A DNA stretch of 48,578 nucleotides from an uncultured Collinsella sp. (GTDB lineage: Bacteria; Actinomycetota; Coriobacteriia; Coriobacteriales; Coriobacteriaceae): NCBI GenBank assembly GCA_959604825.1, contig CAUHCN010000016.1, positions 1 through 48,578 on the forward strand, in the 5' to 3' direction. Shown one piece after another: positions 24,313 through 32,957 of the stretch. The position numbers and the translations under genes are program-made. The notes below the pieces were generated by a model. The model did no database searches. It saw only the letters and a program-made list of their open reading frames with translations, and was not told where the DNA came from. Every line of letters begins with the position of its first letter. Within the stretch, counting starts at the first letter, position 1.

Positions 24313-24346
24313 GAATGTGACAAAGGGGCGTCCCTTTGTCACATTC
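24313..24346. terminator. ACAAAGGG-type palindrome after the nitroreductase gene
   Basis: Perfect 15-bp arms (24313-24327 with 32-46 of the same hundred) and a 4-base loop. Core ACAAAGGG / CCCTTTGT is shared with hairpins at 26799 and 37674, while the outer bases differ but still pair. Confidence 0.7.
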
Positions 24347-24428
24347 CATATCGCCGCGGTGGCCTAAAGGCCGCATAAATGTTTATCTAGCTGGGAAAAC
24401 GGTGCCATTAAAATATGGGCTGATTACC

Positions 24429-24434
24429 TATAAT
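24429..24434 (+). promoter_or_regulatory. Consensus -10 box upstream of kup
   Basis: TATAAT 35 bases before the start codon; no convincing -35. No ydaO-type c-di-AMP riboswitch can be recognised in the 158-base leader. Confidence 0.4.
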
Positions 24435-24469
24435 CCCGTCGAACGTTAAAATTGGGAGGAAACCGGCTT

Positions 24470-26497
24470 ATGGAACAAAAGGCAAAGGAAGTAGCCTCGC
24501 ACGCTGCGATTCCTGTGAGCATCTCGGCGATGCTCGTCACGCTGGGCGTGGTGTATGGCGATATCGGCACCAGCCCCATGTATGTAACCAAGGCGCTCGT
24601 TGCTGGCAACGGCGGCATCGGAAGCGTCACGCAGGAGTTCGTGCTCGGCGCGCTCTCCCTTGTCGTGTGGACGGTCACGTTGCTGACGACCGTCAAGTAC
24701 GTGCTGATCTCGCTGCGTGCCGACAACCACGGCGAGGGCGGCATCTTTGCCCTGTACAGCCTGGTCAAGCGCTGCGGCAAGTGGCTCATCATCCCCGCCA
24801 TGCTGGGCGGCGCGGCGCTCCTCGCCGACGGCATCCTGACGCCTGCCGTTACCGTCACCACGGCCATCGAGGGCCTGCGCACCATCCCGGCGGTCCATGC
24901 CGTGCTCGGTGACGACCAGGGTCGTGTCGTCGCCATCACGCTTGCCATCATCATCGCGCTCTTCTTGGTGCAGCGCATCGGCACGGCCAAGATCGGTCAC
25001 GCCTTCGGCCCCATCATGACGCTGTGGTTTTTGTTCCTGGGCGGCACGGGCCTGTTCTTTGTCTGCCAGTATCCCGCGGTGCTGCTGTGCCTCAACCCGT
25101 TGCGTGGCATCGCTTTTCTGCTGAGCCCCAACAACCACGCGGGCATCATGATTCTGGGCAGCTGCTTCCTTGCCACCACCGGTGCCGAGGCGCTCTACTC
25201 CGACATGGGCCATGTGGGCCGCGGCAACATCTACGCCACCTGGCCGTTCGTTAAGTGCTGCCTGCTGCTGTCCTACATGGGCCAGGGCGCGTGGCTTATC
25301 AACAACGCCGGCAACCCGGAGCTCATGGGTATCGCCGACCTCAACCCCTTCTACCAGATGCTCGCCCCGGGTCTGCGCCCCTTTGCCGTCGGCCTTTCCA
25401 CCGTCGCGGCCATCATCGCCTCGCAGGCGCTCATCACCGGCGCATTCTCGCTGGTGTCCGAGGCCAGCCGCCTGGACCTCATGCCGCATATGCAGGTCTT
25501 CTATCCTGCCGAGACCAAGGGCCAGCTCTACATCCCCATGGTCAACAACGTCATGCTCGTGGGCTGCGTCGTCGTGGTGCTGCTGTTCCAGAACTCGGCG
25601 CACATGGAGGCCGCGTACGGCCTGGCCATTACCCTGACCATGATGTGCACGACAATGCTGCTCTTCTTCTATCTGCACGTGGAGCGCAATCTCAAGGTCG
25701 CGCCGTGGATCTTTGCTGCCTTCTTCCTTTTGCTCGAGGGTTTCTTCTTTGTGAGCTCGCTCACCAAGTTCTTCCACGGCGGCTACTTCACCATCCTTAT
25801 GGCTGCACTCATCATGGGCATTATGGTGTGCTGGTACAACGGTACGGCGGTCGAGCAACGTCAGTTTACGCTGCTGCCGCTGCGCAGCTATCTGCCGCAG
25901 CTCAAACGCCTGCGCGACGACGATCGCTACGAGCTCATGAGCGACAACATCGTGTACCTGACCAAGGACACCAACACCGACTATATCGACCGCGATATCG
26001 TCTACTCGATTTTGGACAAGCACCCCAAGCGCGCTCGCGCCTGGTGGTTCGTGAATGTCGAGACCATGGAGGAGCCGCATACCTTTGCCTACTCGGTCGA
26101 GACGTTCGGCACCGACTACGTATTCCGCGTGCATCTGTACCTGGGCTATAAGATCAACCAGCGCGTCAATGCTTACCTGCGCCAGGTTGTTCAGGACCTG
26201 GCTGCCAGCGGCGAGCTGCCGGCGCAGACGCATGACTACTCGGTCTACAAGGACCCGGGCAACATCGGTACGTTTAAGTTCGTCATGATCCGCAAGCTGC
26301 TGGCGCCCGAAAGCGACGTGGAGCCCAGCGAGCGTACGGCCATCACGCTCAAGTACATCATCCGCCGCGCCGCCGGCACGCCTGCGCGCTGGTACGGCCT
26401 GGAGAACTCCAACGTGAGCTTTGAGTACGTGCCGCTGTTCACCAAGTTTAAGGCCGTGAGCAAGATGCAGCGCCTGGCTCCCGACGAGCGTCCGTAG
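24470..26497 (+). CDS. kup: Kup-family potassium uptake permease
   Basis: 675 residues. The N-terminus has VYGDIGTSPMYV, the K+ transporter signature, and NHGEGGIFALYSL in the second conserved block. About twelve membrane helices run to residue 460, followed by a cytoplasmic C-terminal domain of about 200 residues. Kup proteins import K+ with protons. Start ATG 24470 follows GGAGG at 10 bases; an in-frame TTG at 24452 would put that site inside the gene. The next genes are a small membrane protein and a KdpDE-like two-component pair, which points to control by potassium status. Confidence 0.95.
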   Translation: MEQKAKEVASHAAIPVSISAMLVTLGVVYGDIGTSPMYVTKALVAGNGGIGSVTQEFVLGALSLVVWTVTLLTTVKYVLISLRADNHGEGGIFALYSLVKRCGKWLIIPAMLGGAALLADGILTPAVTVTTAIEGLRTIPAVHAVLGDDQGRVVAITLAIIIALFLVQRIGTAKIGHAFGPIMTLWFLFLGGTGLFFVCQYPAVLLCLNPLRGIAFLLSPNNHAGIMILGSCFLATTGAEALYSDMGHVGRGNIYATWPFVKCCLLLSYMGQGAWLINNAGNPELMGIADLNPFYQMLAPGLRPFAVGLSTVAAIIASQALITGAFSLVSEASRLDLMPHMQVFYPAETKGQLYIPMVNNVMLVGCVVVVLLFQNSAHMEAAYGLAITLTMMCTTMLLFFYLHVERNLKVAPWIFAAFFLLLEGFFFVSSLTKFFHGGYFTILMAALIMGIMVCWYNGTAVEQRQFTLLPLRSYLPQLKRLRDDDRYELMSDNIVYLTKDTNTDYIDRDIVYSILDKHPKRARAWWFVNVETMEEPHTFAYSVETFGTDYVFRVHLYLGYKINQRVNAYLRQVVQDLAASGELPAQTHDYSVYKDPGNIGTFKFVMIRKLLAPESDVEPSERTAITLKYIIRRAAGTPARWYGLENSNVSFEYVPLFTKFKAVSKMQRLAPDERP

Positions 26498-26528
26498 GCG
26501 CCGACGGGCTGCATGGAGTTGGTTTTCG

Positions 26529-26753
26529 ATGGACAAGATTGAGGCCGGGGAGGCAAACATGGATACAAAGGCGCTCGATGGCCGCGAGGCGGTGGTCGAA
26601 ATGGTGCGTGAGGCGCGCGTCGACGCCGCCGAAGATCGGTTCTTTACGAATCGTGCCAACATGGACATGGCCGACCGCGTGATCTCGATCGTGGTGACGC
26701 TGCTTGTCGCGGCGTGCGTTTGCGCGCTGCTTGCGCACGTGCTGTTTGTCTAA
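26529..26753 (+). CDS. Small single-helix membrane protein next to kup
   Basis: 74 residues: a charged, acidic N-terminal half (to about 48) and one membrane helix (about 51-72, VISIVVTLLVAACVCALLAH). It lies 31 bases after kup, on the same strand, and before a hairpin (26799-26836). I do not recognise the family. By position it might be a Kup accessory or regulatory peptide, in the way KdpF attends KdpABC; that is a guess. Coding is supported by ATG, open frame with the same codon style and the clear helix. Confidence 0.6.
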   Translation: MDKIEAGEANMDTKALDGREAVVEMVREARVDAAEDRFFTNRANMDMADRVISIVVTLLVAACVCALLAHVLFV

Positions 26754-26798
26754 CGACCGCAGGTTGCAAAGGCTTTACACTTGGAGCCACCACAAGGG

Positions 26799-26836
26799 AA
26801 ACCACCACAAAGGTGCCTGTCCCTTTGTGGTGGTTT
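26799..26836 (+). terminator. ACAAAGG-type palindrome with T-rich tail
   Basis: Arms AAACCACCACAAAGG (26799-26813) and its exact complement (26822-26836), 8-base loop, followed by TTGTTTTTG. Ends the kup transcript before the sensor kinase gene. Confidence 0.75.
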
Positions 26837-26864
26837 TTGTTTTTGAGAGAGGGGCGGGGCGCTG

Positions 26865-28490
26865 ATGGACGTCCGTGCGGACGGCGATATTGCCGAGAAC
26901 TTTTGGTGGCGGCGTACAACGCTGACGCGTCGCACTCCTCTGTATGACGCCTGCGTATCGGCGGGGCTGCTGGTCGCAGCGACGATTGTGGGCGCGCTGC
27001 TCGACCATCCGGGTCTCGCGCCGAGCATCATGATCGTCTATGTGTTTGCCGTTCAGCTGTGCGCATTCTTTACCTGGAGTCGCCTGTATTGCTTGCTGAG
27101 CTCGGCTGCCGCCGTGGCGCTCTACAACTTCTTGTTTGTCGGCCCGCGCTACTCGCTGTCGTTTATCGACCGCGTCTATCCCGGCATGTTCTTCATCATG
27201 TTTGTGGTCTCGCTTGTGTCGAGCTCGATTGCGTTGGCCCTGCGCCGTGCCTTGGCACAGGCTGCCGCCAGCGACCGCCGCACGCATATGGTGCTCGAGA
27301 CCAACCGCATGCTGCAGCGGTGCGCCGATCAGCAGCAGATTGTCCATGCCATGGCAACGCAGCTGGCGCGTCTTTCGGACTGTCCGGTCGTGTGGTACAG
27401 CGCCGACGCCGAGGGCGATGACCTACTGCCGCGTGCGACATACACGGCCGTGGGCGATGCCGCGCCGGTGCATGAACTGGCGCCGCAGATGCCGCCGCGG
27501 CTCTCGGCGTCCGCCTATGTGGGAACGCCACTCGATGCCACCTATGGCGGCTCGGCGTTTTATGGCATCTACCTGACGGTTCGCACGGGCGACGGCTTCG
27601 TCCGCTCGGGCGACCCCGCCTCGGTGGTGGGCGTGCTGGCTGTCGTTGCCGAGTCCGACGTGCTGACGCATGAGGAGCGGACACTTGCCGATGCCATCGT
27701 GAGCGAAGGCGAGCTGGCGCTCGATCGCGCCCGCGCCATGGAGGCCCGCGAGGAGGCGGCGGTGCTCGCCAAAAACGAGCAGCTGCGCGCCAACCTGCTG
27801 CGCTCCATTTCGCACGATCTGCGTACGCCGCTCACCAGTATTTCGGGCAATGCCGACGTGTTGCTCGACCAGGGCTCGACCGGCACGGCCGTGCTCGACG
27901 ACCAGACACGCCGCGGCATGCTCCTATCCATTCGCTCGGACGCGCAATGGCTCAATGCCACCGTCGAGAACCTGCTCGCCATCACCAAGCTTGAGGGCGA
28001 CGGCATGCATCTGTCGACTACGCTCGAGCTCATGGACGATATCGTCGAGGAGGCGCTGCGCCACGTAAACCCGGCCGTGCGCGAGCACGACCTTAAGGTG
28101 GTGGCGTGCGATGAGCCGGCGCTTGTCAACGTCGACGCGCGCCTGATGGTGCAGCTGGTGGTCAATCTGGTGAACAACGCCATCGCCTATACGCCTGCGG
28201 GCTCGCATATCGTAATCTCGATTGGCGTCCATGATGGATGCGTGGCGTGCTCGGTTGCTGATGATGGCCCGGGCATTGCGCCCGAGGACCGCGAGCGAAT
28301 CTTTGAGTCGTTCTACACCGCCAACCATGGCCTGGCCGACAGCTGCCGCAGTGTGGGCTTGGGGCTTTCGCTCTGCCGCTCCATTGCGCTGGCACATGGC
28401 GGTAGCATAGAGGTTACCGCGGCGGACCCTCACGGTTCGGTCTTTACGATTGAGCTTCCCGCCGCCGACGTTTCGTTTGATAAGGAGTAG
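26865..28490 (+). CDS. KdpD-like sensor histidine kinase lacking the N-terminal KdpD domain
   Basis: 541 residues. A DUF4118 four-helix region (about 30-125) includes YNFLFVGPRYSLSF, a KdpD hallmark. A GAF-like part (about 150-285), a HisKA domain with SISHDLRTPL (His317) and an ATPase domain with NLVNNAIAY, DDGPGIAP and GLGLSL follow. Full KdpD proteins are near 900 residues and begin with a Walker-type KdpD domain plus a USP domain, both absent here, so c-di-AMP binding by the USP domain is lost. It is followed by the cognate regulator 4 bases later. The kdpFABC pump is not nearby. Likely senses K+ or membrane state for kup and other targets; this is inferred. Confidence 0.9.
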   Translation: MDVRADGDIAENFWWRRTTLTRRTPLYDACVSAGLLVAATIVGALLDHPGLAPSIMIVYVFAVQLCAFFTWSRLYCLLSSAAAVALYNFLFVGPRYSLSFIDRVYPGMFFIMFVVSLVSSSIALALRRALAQAAASDRRTHMVLETNRMLQRCADQQQIVHAMATQLARLSDCPVVWYSADAEGDDLLPRATYTAVGDAAPVHELAPQMPPRLSASAYVGTPLDATYGGSAFYGIYLTVRTGDGFVRSGDPASVVGVLAVVAESDVLTHEERTLADAIVSEGELALDRARAMEAREEAAVLAKNEQLRANLLRSISHDLRTPLTSISGNADVLLDQGSTGTAVLDDQTRRGMLLSIRSDAQWLNATVENLLAITKLEGDGMHLSTTLELMDDIVEEALRHVNPAVREHDLKVVACDEPALVNVDARLMVQLVVNLVNNAIAYTPAGSHIVISIGVHDGCVACSVADDGPGIAPEDRERIFESFYTANHGLADSCRSVGLGLSLCRSIALAHGGSIEVTAADPHGSVFTIELPAADVSFDKE

Positions 28491-28494
28491 CGCT

Positions 28495-29208
28495 GTGCCG
28501 AACTCTGCCGTGAAACCGCTCATCTTGGTCGTTGAGGACGATCCCGCCGTCCGCAACCTTATCGTCGCCGCGCTCGAGGCGCACGGTTTGCGCCATATGG
28601 CTGTGGAGACCGCCCACGCCGCCATCGCCGCCGCTTCGTCGCAGGCGCCGAGCATTGTGCTGCTCGATCTGGGCCTGCCCGATATGGACGGCGTCAAGGT
28701 GGTGGAGTCGGTGCGCGCGTGGTCGGGCATGCCGATCATCGTGGTTTCGGCGCGCAGCGAGGACGCGGACAAGATCCGAGCGCTCGATGCCGGCGCCGAT
28801 GACTACCTGACTAAGCCGTTTTCGGTCGAGGAGCTGCTCGCGCGCATTCGCACGACGCTCAGGCGTCTTTCGTATGCGCAAACGGGCGGCGTTGCCTCCG
28901 AGGGCTCGTTCGATACCGGCGAGTTGCATATCGATTTTGATGCCGGCATCGCCACGATGGATGGCGAGGAACTGCATTTGACGCCGATCGAGTACAAGCT
29001 CCTGTGCCTGCTGGCGCATAACGCCGACAAGGTGCTGACGCACCAGTTTATCCTGCACGAGATTTGGGGCACGGCAACTAAGAGCGACCTGGCGAGCCTG
29101 CGTGTCTTTATGGGCACGCTGCGCAAGAAGATCGAGTCCGACCCCGCGCATCCGCGCTATATCCAAACGCACGTGGGCATCGGTTACCGACTGGTCACCC
29201 AGGGATAG
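28495..29208 (+). CDS. KdpE-like response regulator (OmpR family)
   Basis: 237 residues. The receiver domain has the acidic pocket VVEDD, phosphorylation site Asp58 (LLDLGLPD), the switch VVSARS and Lys in YLTKPF. A winged-helix DNA-binding domain follows (LTPIEYKLLCLLA ... SDLASLRVFMGTLRKKIE ... GIGYRL). Start GTG 28495 has AAGGAG at 7 bases, just inside the kinase stop. A reading frame extends upstream to 28450 but only overlaps the kinase. Partner of the KdpD-like kinase; its likely DNA targets are potassium genes. Confidence 0.93.
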   Translation: MPNSAVKPLILVVEDDPAVRNLIVAALEAHGLRHMAVETAHAAIAAASSQAPSIVLLDLGLPDMDGVKVVESVRAWSGMPIIVVSARSEDADKIRALDAGADDYLTKPFSVEELLARIRTTLRRLSYAQTGGVASEGSFDTGELHIDFDAGIATMDGEELHLTPIEYKLLCLLAHNADKVLTHQFILHEIWGTATKSDLASLRVFMGTLRKKIESDPAHPRYIQTHVGIGYRLVTQG

Positions 29209-29234
29209 GTCGGCATCCGCCATCCCAATATGAA

Positions 29235-29297
29235 TTGCGTTGAAATACGGTCTAAATTTGCCTAATTCCAGGCAAAACAGTCCGTATTCCACCGCAA
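29235..29297. terminator. Bidirectional terminator between convergent genes
   Basis: 16-bp outer arms (29235-29250 with 29282-29297, two mismatches) enclose an inner TTTGCCT / AGGCAAA stem. It separates the response regulator (plus) from the rRNA methyltransferase (minus). Confidence 0.6.
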
Positions 29298-29302
29298 CTT
29301 TG

Positions 29303-31861
29303 TTATTTGCCCTTGGGCTTGCTGGCGTAGAACTTCTTCTTTTTGGGCTTACCTGCGCAGGCGGGCTTGCCGTCGCCGCGCGGCCCTCGGTCTCCGGCCT
29401 GCGCGTGCGCGGGCGCCGTTGCACGAGGCTTGCGGGCGTCGGGGTTGCGCAGTTCCTCGGTTCGCTCGGTAATCTCCTCGGCGCTAAAGCCGGCTTCGGC
29501 CATGGCGTCCTCGATGGGCAGGCGGCGCACGATATAGCAATGGTGCACCTTTTGGTTGCGTGCGAAGTCCTCGGGGATGGTCTGCGCCGTAATGTCCTCC
29601 AGCACAACGCCCGCGCGCGCGAGCTTGCGCGTCTCGGGGCGGAAGCCGCGCAGATTGCAGCTAAAGATGGCATGACCGCCCTGTGCGAGCAGGCGCGACA
29701 CGCCGGCCAAAAGCTCAACATGGTCGCGCTGGACATCCCAGGTACGGCGGCCCATCTTGGACGAGTTCGAAAACGTGGGCGGGTCGACAAAGATCAGGTC
29801 CCAGCGGTTGCGCGTCTGACGCTGGTCGCGAATCCAGGCGAGCACGTCGTCGCGCACAAAGTGATGCTGCGGGCCCACAAAGCCGTTCTGACGCATATTG
29901 CGCTCGGCCCAGTCCAGATAGGTGTTCGAGAGGTCGACCGTCACGGTCTCCTCGACGCCGCCGTCTGCCGCATAGCAGGTGGCAGTGCCGGTGTAGGCAA
30001 ACAGGTTGAGGAAGCGGCGCGCCTGCTTGGCGTGCTCGCGCACTAGGTTGCGGGTGACGCGGTGGTCCAAGAAGATGCCCACGTCCAGATAGTCGTCAAA
30101 GTTGACGGCAAAGGTAAGGCCGCCCTCCTCGATGAGCGGCAGGCGACGGCGCGCGATGTTGGCGCGCTCGCCCGGGCCGCCCTTGCCGGCGCCCTGCTTG
30201 CCGTACTGCGAGCCGCCGCGCGAACGCATGCGGGCCTTGGCGTGCACGTGCTCGGCCGGAACATCCAGGATGCGCGGCGCGATGGCCAAGATGTCGAGCA
30301 TGCGGGCCTGGGCCAGCGCAGGATCGATGGTCTTGGGTGCGGCGTATTCGGCGATGACGAGCCAGCGGCCCGGCGTCTGCGGGCAGCCCTCGTACAGGTC
30401 GATGGCGGCGGAGTAGTCGGGCAGGTCGGCATCGTAGACGCGGTAGCAGCTCACGCCCTCGCGCTTTGCCCATTTGCGACGCAGGCGGGCGTTCTTGCGC
30501 AGGCGGTTGGCGAACTGCTCAGACTCGGGGATGAGCACGGGCAGCGGCTTGCCGTCGCCCAGATCGAGCGTGGCGGCGGGTTCGGGCATGGGGGTGTTGG
30601 CGGCTTCGCCTTGGGCATCTGCGGTCTGCTCCTCGGCATCTGCGCTGGTCGCAGCTTCGAATGCCGCGGCAGCATGATCGAGCGAGGGCCAAACCTCAAG
30701 AGCCGCCTCCTCGTTATTGGGCATGACGGCGATCGAGCGCTCGGGCTCGGCATGGAGCGCACGGGCCATAAGGCCATCGCGGGTGAGTGCGGCGACCGGT
30801 GCCGAAGCGAGCTCGGGCGCGCGGCGCAGCTCGCCGACCAGCGTCATGGCATCGTGCATGAGCGAAAGCGGGGTCTCGGTCGTGTCCGCGACCAGGGCGG
30901 CACCGGCAACGGCACCTGCGTGGTCCAGCACGGTGGCGGACTTGGCGGCGCAAAAATCGACAAAGCGCTTGTAGCCGGCACACTTGACCATGCGCTCAGC
31001 GGTCTTGCGGGCGGCAGGGTCAATGTCTACGGCAACGATGCGCGCCTGGCGTTCGCGCGCCGCCGCCTCGCGCCCGCGCGCCTCGGCAAGCAGCTGCTCC
31101 CACAGGGCGGCATCGTGCAGCTGCCAGCCCTCAAAGCCCCAGCGCTCGCGTGCGACGCCCGGGGCGCGGTCGGTCAGAATGTTCACGGCCTCCAGCAGCA
31201 GGCCGCCGCCGGCGCACGAGGCATCGATCAGCGTGGGAAGGGCTTCGTTCTCGTAATCGTCGGCCGTCAGCTCGCGCTCGCATAGTGCGGTCCAGCCGAC
31301 CTGCGCCAGCACCAGGGCGGCGTAGTCGGGGCGCAACACGTGTGCGCCCTCGCCGGCACGAGTCGCAGCGGGCGGCAGGCGTTTGAACAGCGGGTCGCCC
31401 GAAAGGTCTAGGCTTATGCTCGCGCGGCGCTGGCGCAGCGAAAGCAGTAGGTGAACATCGGGGTCGGCGGCATCGACATCGGCGCGACGTCCCGTGGTCT
31501 CGGCCAGGCGGTCGCACAGCGCGTCTTTGGCACGCAGGGCCGAGAAGCGCGTGTTGCGCAGCTGCTCGGTCACGCCGCGGGCGGTAATGGCGATGGTGGC
31601 GCCGGGGCGGATGATGGTCTCCCAGGCGATGTCGTAAACGCTGTCGTACAACTCATCGGCATCCTGTGCCCCAAAGCGCCCGAGCACCACAAACACGCGG
31701 CTGGCCAGGCGCGACCACAGGCAGGCGCGGTAGCCTTCTTCGAGCTCGCCCTCAAATGTAGCGCGGCCCTTCAGGCGGCGGACATGCGAAAGCCCGAGGC
31801 GTTTAAGCTCATCGGCGAGTGCGGACTCAAAGCCCTCGGGGCAGCTTGCGTAAAATTCCAT
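29303..31861 (-). CDS. rlmL: RlmKL-type 23S rRNA methyltransferase fusion, first catalytic half degenerate
   Basis: 852 residues. An N-terminal ferredoxin-like/THUMP region (MEFYASCPEGFESALADEL; about 1-150), an RlmL-like methyltransferase domain (about 155-390), a low-complexity Ala/Glu linker (about 410-450), and an RlmK-like domain (about 480-770) with NLFAYTGTATCYAA (motif I) and DPPTFSNS (motif IV). The C-terminus is basic (KPKKKKF). In the RlmL half the usual DPxCGSGT is DASCAGGG and the catalytic NPPY box is missing (VADTTETP in its place), so the m2G activity is probably lost while m7G activity may remain. Start ATG 31861 has GAGAGGT upstream. Length near the E. coli fusion (702) plus the linker. 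Confidence 0.85.
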   Translation of the reverse strand: MEFYASCPEGFESALADELKRLGLSHVRRLKGRATFEGELEEGYRACLWSRLASRVFVVLGRFGAQDADELYDSVYDIAWETIIRPGATIAITARGVTEQLRNTRFSALRAKDALCDRLAETTGRRADVDAADPDVHLLLSLRQRRASISLDLSGDPLFKRLPPAATRAGEGAHVLRPDYAALVLAQVGWTALCERELTADDYENEALPTLIDASCAGGGLLLEAVNILTDRAPGVARERWGFEGWQLHDAALWEQLLAEARGREAAARERQARIVAVDIDPAARKTAERMVKCAGYKRFVDFCAAKSATVLDHAGAVAGAALVADTTETPLSLMHDAMTLVGELRRAPELASAPVAALTRDGLMARALHAEPERSIAVMPNNEEAALEVWPSLDHAAAAFEAATSADAEEQTADAQGEAANTPMPEPAATLDLGDGKPLPVLIPESEQFANRLRKNARLRRKWAKREGVSCYRVYDADLPDYSAAIDLYEGCPQTPGRWLVIAEYAAPKTIDPALAQARMLDILAIAPRILDVPAEHVHAKARMRSRGGSQYGKQGAGKGGPGERANIARRRLPLIEEGGLTFAVNFDDYLDVGIFLDHRVTRNLVREHAKQARRFLNLFAYTGTATCYAADGGVEETVTVDLSNTYLDWAERNMRQNGFVGPQHHFVRDDVLAWIRDQRQTRNRWDLIFVDPPTFSNSSKMGRRTWDVQRDHVELLAGVSRLLAQGGHAIFSCNLRGFRPETRKLARAGVVLEDITAQTIPEDFARNQKVHHCYIVRRLPIEDAMAEAGFSAEEITERTEELRNPDARKPRATAPAHAQAGDRGPRGDGKPACAGKPKKKKFYASKPKGK

Positions 31862-31936
31862 GGGTGACCTCTCTGGTTGCGTCGCTCCATTATATGATGG
31901 ATGCTTCGTTTGCCCTTATCCTCGAAAGGAACCCAT

Positions 31937-32764
31937 ATGATTGATGCGTGTCCCGAACCCGCTGTGCTCTTTTTTGACGTGGACGGCACGCTGACGTCGT
32001 TCGATCCCGACGATATGACCGATAAGGACTTCAATGCAATCCATCCGTCGAAGGCCGTTGTCGATGCATTTGGTCGCCTGCGCAATGCGGGTCACCAGGC
32101 ATTTATCTGCACGGGTCGCCCCTTGTGGCTGATTGCCGATGGCCTGCGCGCGCTGAACCCGGCGGGTATCGTTGCCATGGCGGGGGCCACGCTCGAGGTC
32201 GAGGGCCGCGTGGCACACGAGGACTGCATTGACGAGGACATTGTTGAGGAGCTCGCGCGTCGCATTACTGTGGCGGGCGGCGAGGCATTGTTCGAGACGA
32301 ACGGTGCCACCTATTCACTTGAGCCAGTTGGTGTCGAACAGTCATTTCTGCTAGGCGCCGGCGTGGTGCATGGCACCGATCAGATGCGCATCGATGGCCG
32401 CTTGCGCGTAGGCAAGGTGTGCATTAACGCGTACGACCTGGCTCGCGTAGCCAACGATGACGGCTTTATCGAGCGCGAGTTTGAGCTGTGCAACACCGGT
32501 GGTCAGAATCGCGAGCTGAGCCCCAAGGGCATCGACAAGGGCGTGGGCGTGGCGCGAGCGCTGGAATACCTGGGTCGCACCGGCAACGCGCGCACCTTTG
32601 GCTTTGGCGATTCCGGCAACGATCTGGGTATGCTCGCCGCCGTCGAGACGGCTGTAGCCATGGGCAACGCCATGCCCGAGGTCAAGGCAGTCGCCGACTA
32701 CGTGACCGACGATGTCGCACACGATGGCACCGTCACAGCGATGCAACATTTCGGCCTCATCTAA
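31937..32764 (+). CDS. HAD-superfamily (Cof-type) phosphatase
   Basis: 275 residues. Motif I FFDVDGTLT with both catalytic Asp, motif II ICTGRP, motif III region VGKVCIN and motif IV GFGDSGNDLGML. The type IIB cap (about 90-185) fits Cof/YbiV-like sugar phosphatases. Start ATG 31937 with CGAAAGGA at 7 bases; 36 bases earlier an in-frame start lacks a ribosome site. Divergent from the rRNA methyltransferase by 75 bases. Probable role is dephosphorylation of a sugar phosphate or flavin precursor; not resolved. Confidence 0.88.
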   Translation: MIDACPEPAVLFFDVDGTLTSFDPDDMTDKDFNAIHPSKAVVDAFGRLRNAGHQAFICTGRPLWLIADGLRALNPAGIVAMAGATLEVEGRVAHEDCIDEDIVEELARRITVAGGEALFETNGATYSLEPVGVEQSFLLGAGVVHGTDQMRIDGRLRVGKVCINAYDLARVANDDGFIEREFELCNTGGQNRELSPKGIDKGVGVARALEYLGRTGNARTFGFGDSGNDLGMLAAVETAVAMGNAMPEVKAVADYVTDDVAHDGTVTAMQHFGLI

Positions 32765-32957
32765 TGAATCTCGCCTTCTGACGTTTGCTCAAACTGCGAC
32801 TCTTTGCTTTTGCATGCTCAATCGATTTATCAATCCAAATACTGAGGTGTTTATACCGTTCGCCGAGAAGATAAAAAACCGCAGTTCACGCCTTGATAAA
32901 CGTAGGTAAAGTGTTTAGCAGTTTACCGGCCGTGTGCAAGCGAAAGGAATCAGGCAG

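Noticed and set aside
24347..24469. A c-di-AMP (ydaO) riboswitch before kup
   Set aside because: The leader is short and none of the conserved ydaO segments could be recognised.
24446..26668. Minus-strand open frame of 740 codons opposite kup
   Set aside because: Antisense shadow of kup with no domain or ribosome site; composition (His/Arg/Asp-rich) is typical of complement translation.
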